Assembly (NCBI GenBank): GCA_030598905.1
Contig: JAUVPA010000121.1
Location: 1 to 5,694, forward strand
From: Acidimicrobiia bacterium
GTDB taxonomy: Bacteria > Actinomycetota > Acidimicrobiia > Spongiisociales > UBA5794
Length of the DNA stretch: 5,694 nt
Direction of reading: 5' to 3'
Shown here: piece by piece, positions 5,465 to 5,694 of the stretch
Layout: the number at the start of each line of letters is the position of its first letter
Position numbering within the stretch: the stretch's first letter is position 1
Translations under genes and position numbers: made by a program
The notes under the pieces: generated by a model
Seen by the model: only the letters and a program-made list of their open reading frames with translations
What the model was told of the DNA's origin: nothing
Databases searched by the model: none

Positions 5465-5694
5465 TCACGGCTTGAGAAGATCCGGCCTTCGTTGCTGGGT
5501 GCGGTGGAGCCTCTGCTCACGTCGCCACGCGTCGATCCGCGCATGATCGCCCGACAGCAGCACATCCGGCACCTCCCAACCGTGGAAATCCGATGGTCGG
5601 GTGTACTGCGGTTCCTCGAGGAGTCCATCGCGGAAACTCTCTGTCTCGACAGATACGGGGTTGCCGACGACGCCGGGAAGCAAGCGCGTGACGC
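5465..5694 (-). CDS. trmD: tRNA (guanine37-N1)-methyltransferase, C-terminal part (5' end beyond right edge)
   Basis: The last 75 residues of TrmD are present. This homodimeric trefoil-knot (SPOUT) enzyme uses S-adenosylmethionine to make m1G37 in tRNAs and so prevents +1 frameshifting. Readable blocks are TRLLPGVVGNP, the lid/active-site segment ETESFRDGLLEEPQYTRP, then GWEVPDVLLSGDHARIDAWRR and the terminal RRPDLLKP. The frame stays open to the right edge, so any start seen inside the window is only internal. The sequence has Glu (TESF) where characterised TrmD proteins have the catalytic Asp (EDSF, Asp169 in E. coli numbering). This may be a tolerated variant. rplS follows after 70 bp, the usual order. 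Identification is certain. Confidence 0.97.
   Translation of the reverse strand, partial: VTRLLPGVVGNPVSVETESFRDGLLEEPQYTRPSDFHGWEVPDVLLSGDHARIDAWRREQRLHRTQQRRPDLLKP

Overview
The window is chromosomal DNA from a GC-rich actinobacterium-like organism. I lean towards a deep branch such as Acidimicrobiia, but that placement is an inference. The best clues are the DUF2469 protein, which is largely restricted to Actinobacteria and closely resembles mycobacterial Rv2901c, and the syntenic run trmD - rplS - lepB - DUF2469 - yraN - comM, the standard actinobacterial order. All of these genes lie on the minus strand, so transcription runs from the right edge to the left.

Right to left, the window opens with the 3' end of trmD (tRNA m1G37 methyltransferase). 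A 70-bp spacer with a hairpin follows, then rplS (ribosomal protein L19). Three bases after rplS comes an AlkA-type DNA glycosylase, whose end overlaps the start of lepB (type I signal peptidase). A 128-bp non-coding gap carries a perfect-length 20-bp tandem duplication (one mismatch). Next come the DUF2469 gene and yraN (UPF0102 nuclease-fold protein). This part is the usual housekeeping neighbourhood of translation, secretion and nucleic-acid enzymes, with two local differences: the glycosylase is inserted between rplS and lepB, and rnhB, often found between lepB and DUF2469, is missing.

The expected yraN-comM adjacency is interrupted by about 1.9 kb. It holds two tiny plus-strand genes, a 36-residue single-pass membrane microprotein and a coupled 66-residue Cys/His zinc-ribbon-like protein, which converge on yraN with 3 bp between stops. 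It also holds a minus-strand DUF3179 protein with an N-terminal membrane anchor. comM (Mg-chelatase/YifB-like AAA+ helicase of natural transformation) then runs off the left edge. It is open in one frame from the ATG at 883 to base 1.

Nothing here amounts to a clearly new defence, mobile or regulatory system. The observations most worth a second look are the 20-bp tandem repeat carrying -10-like hexamers, the glycosylase embedded in the ribosomal/secretion operon, the membrane-microprotein/zinc-protein pair, a Glu at a normally Asp active-site position in TrmD, and the trmD-rplS hairpin. Coding density is very high and no stretch over 300 bases lacks a gene. I saw no tRNA, rRNA, CRISPR array, insertion sequence or phage attachment site.
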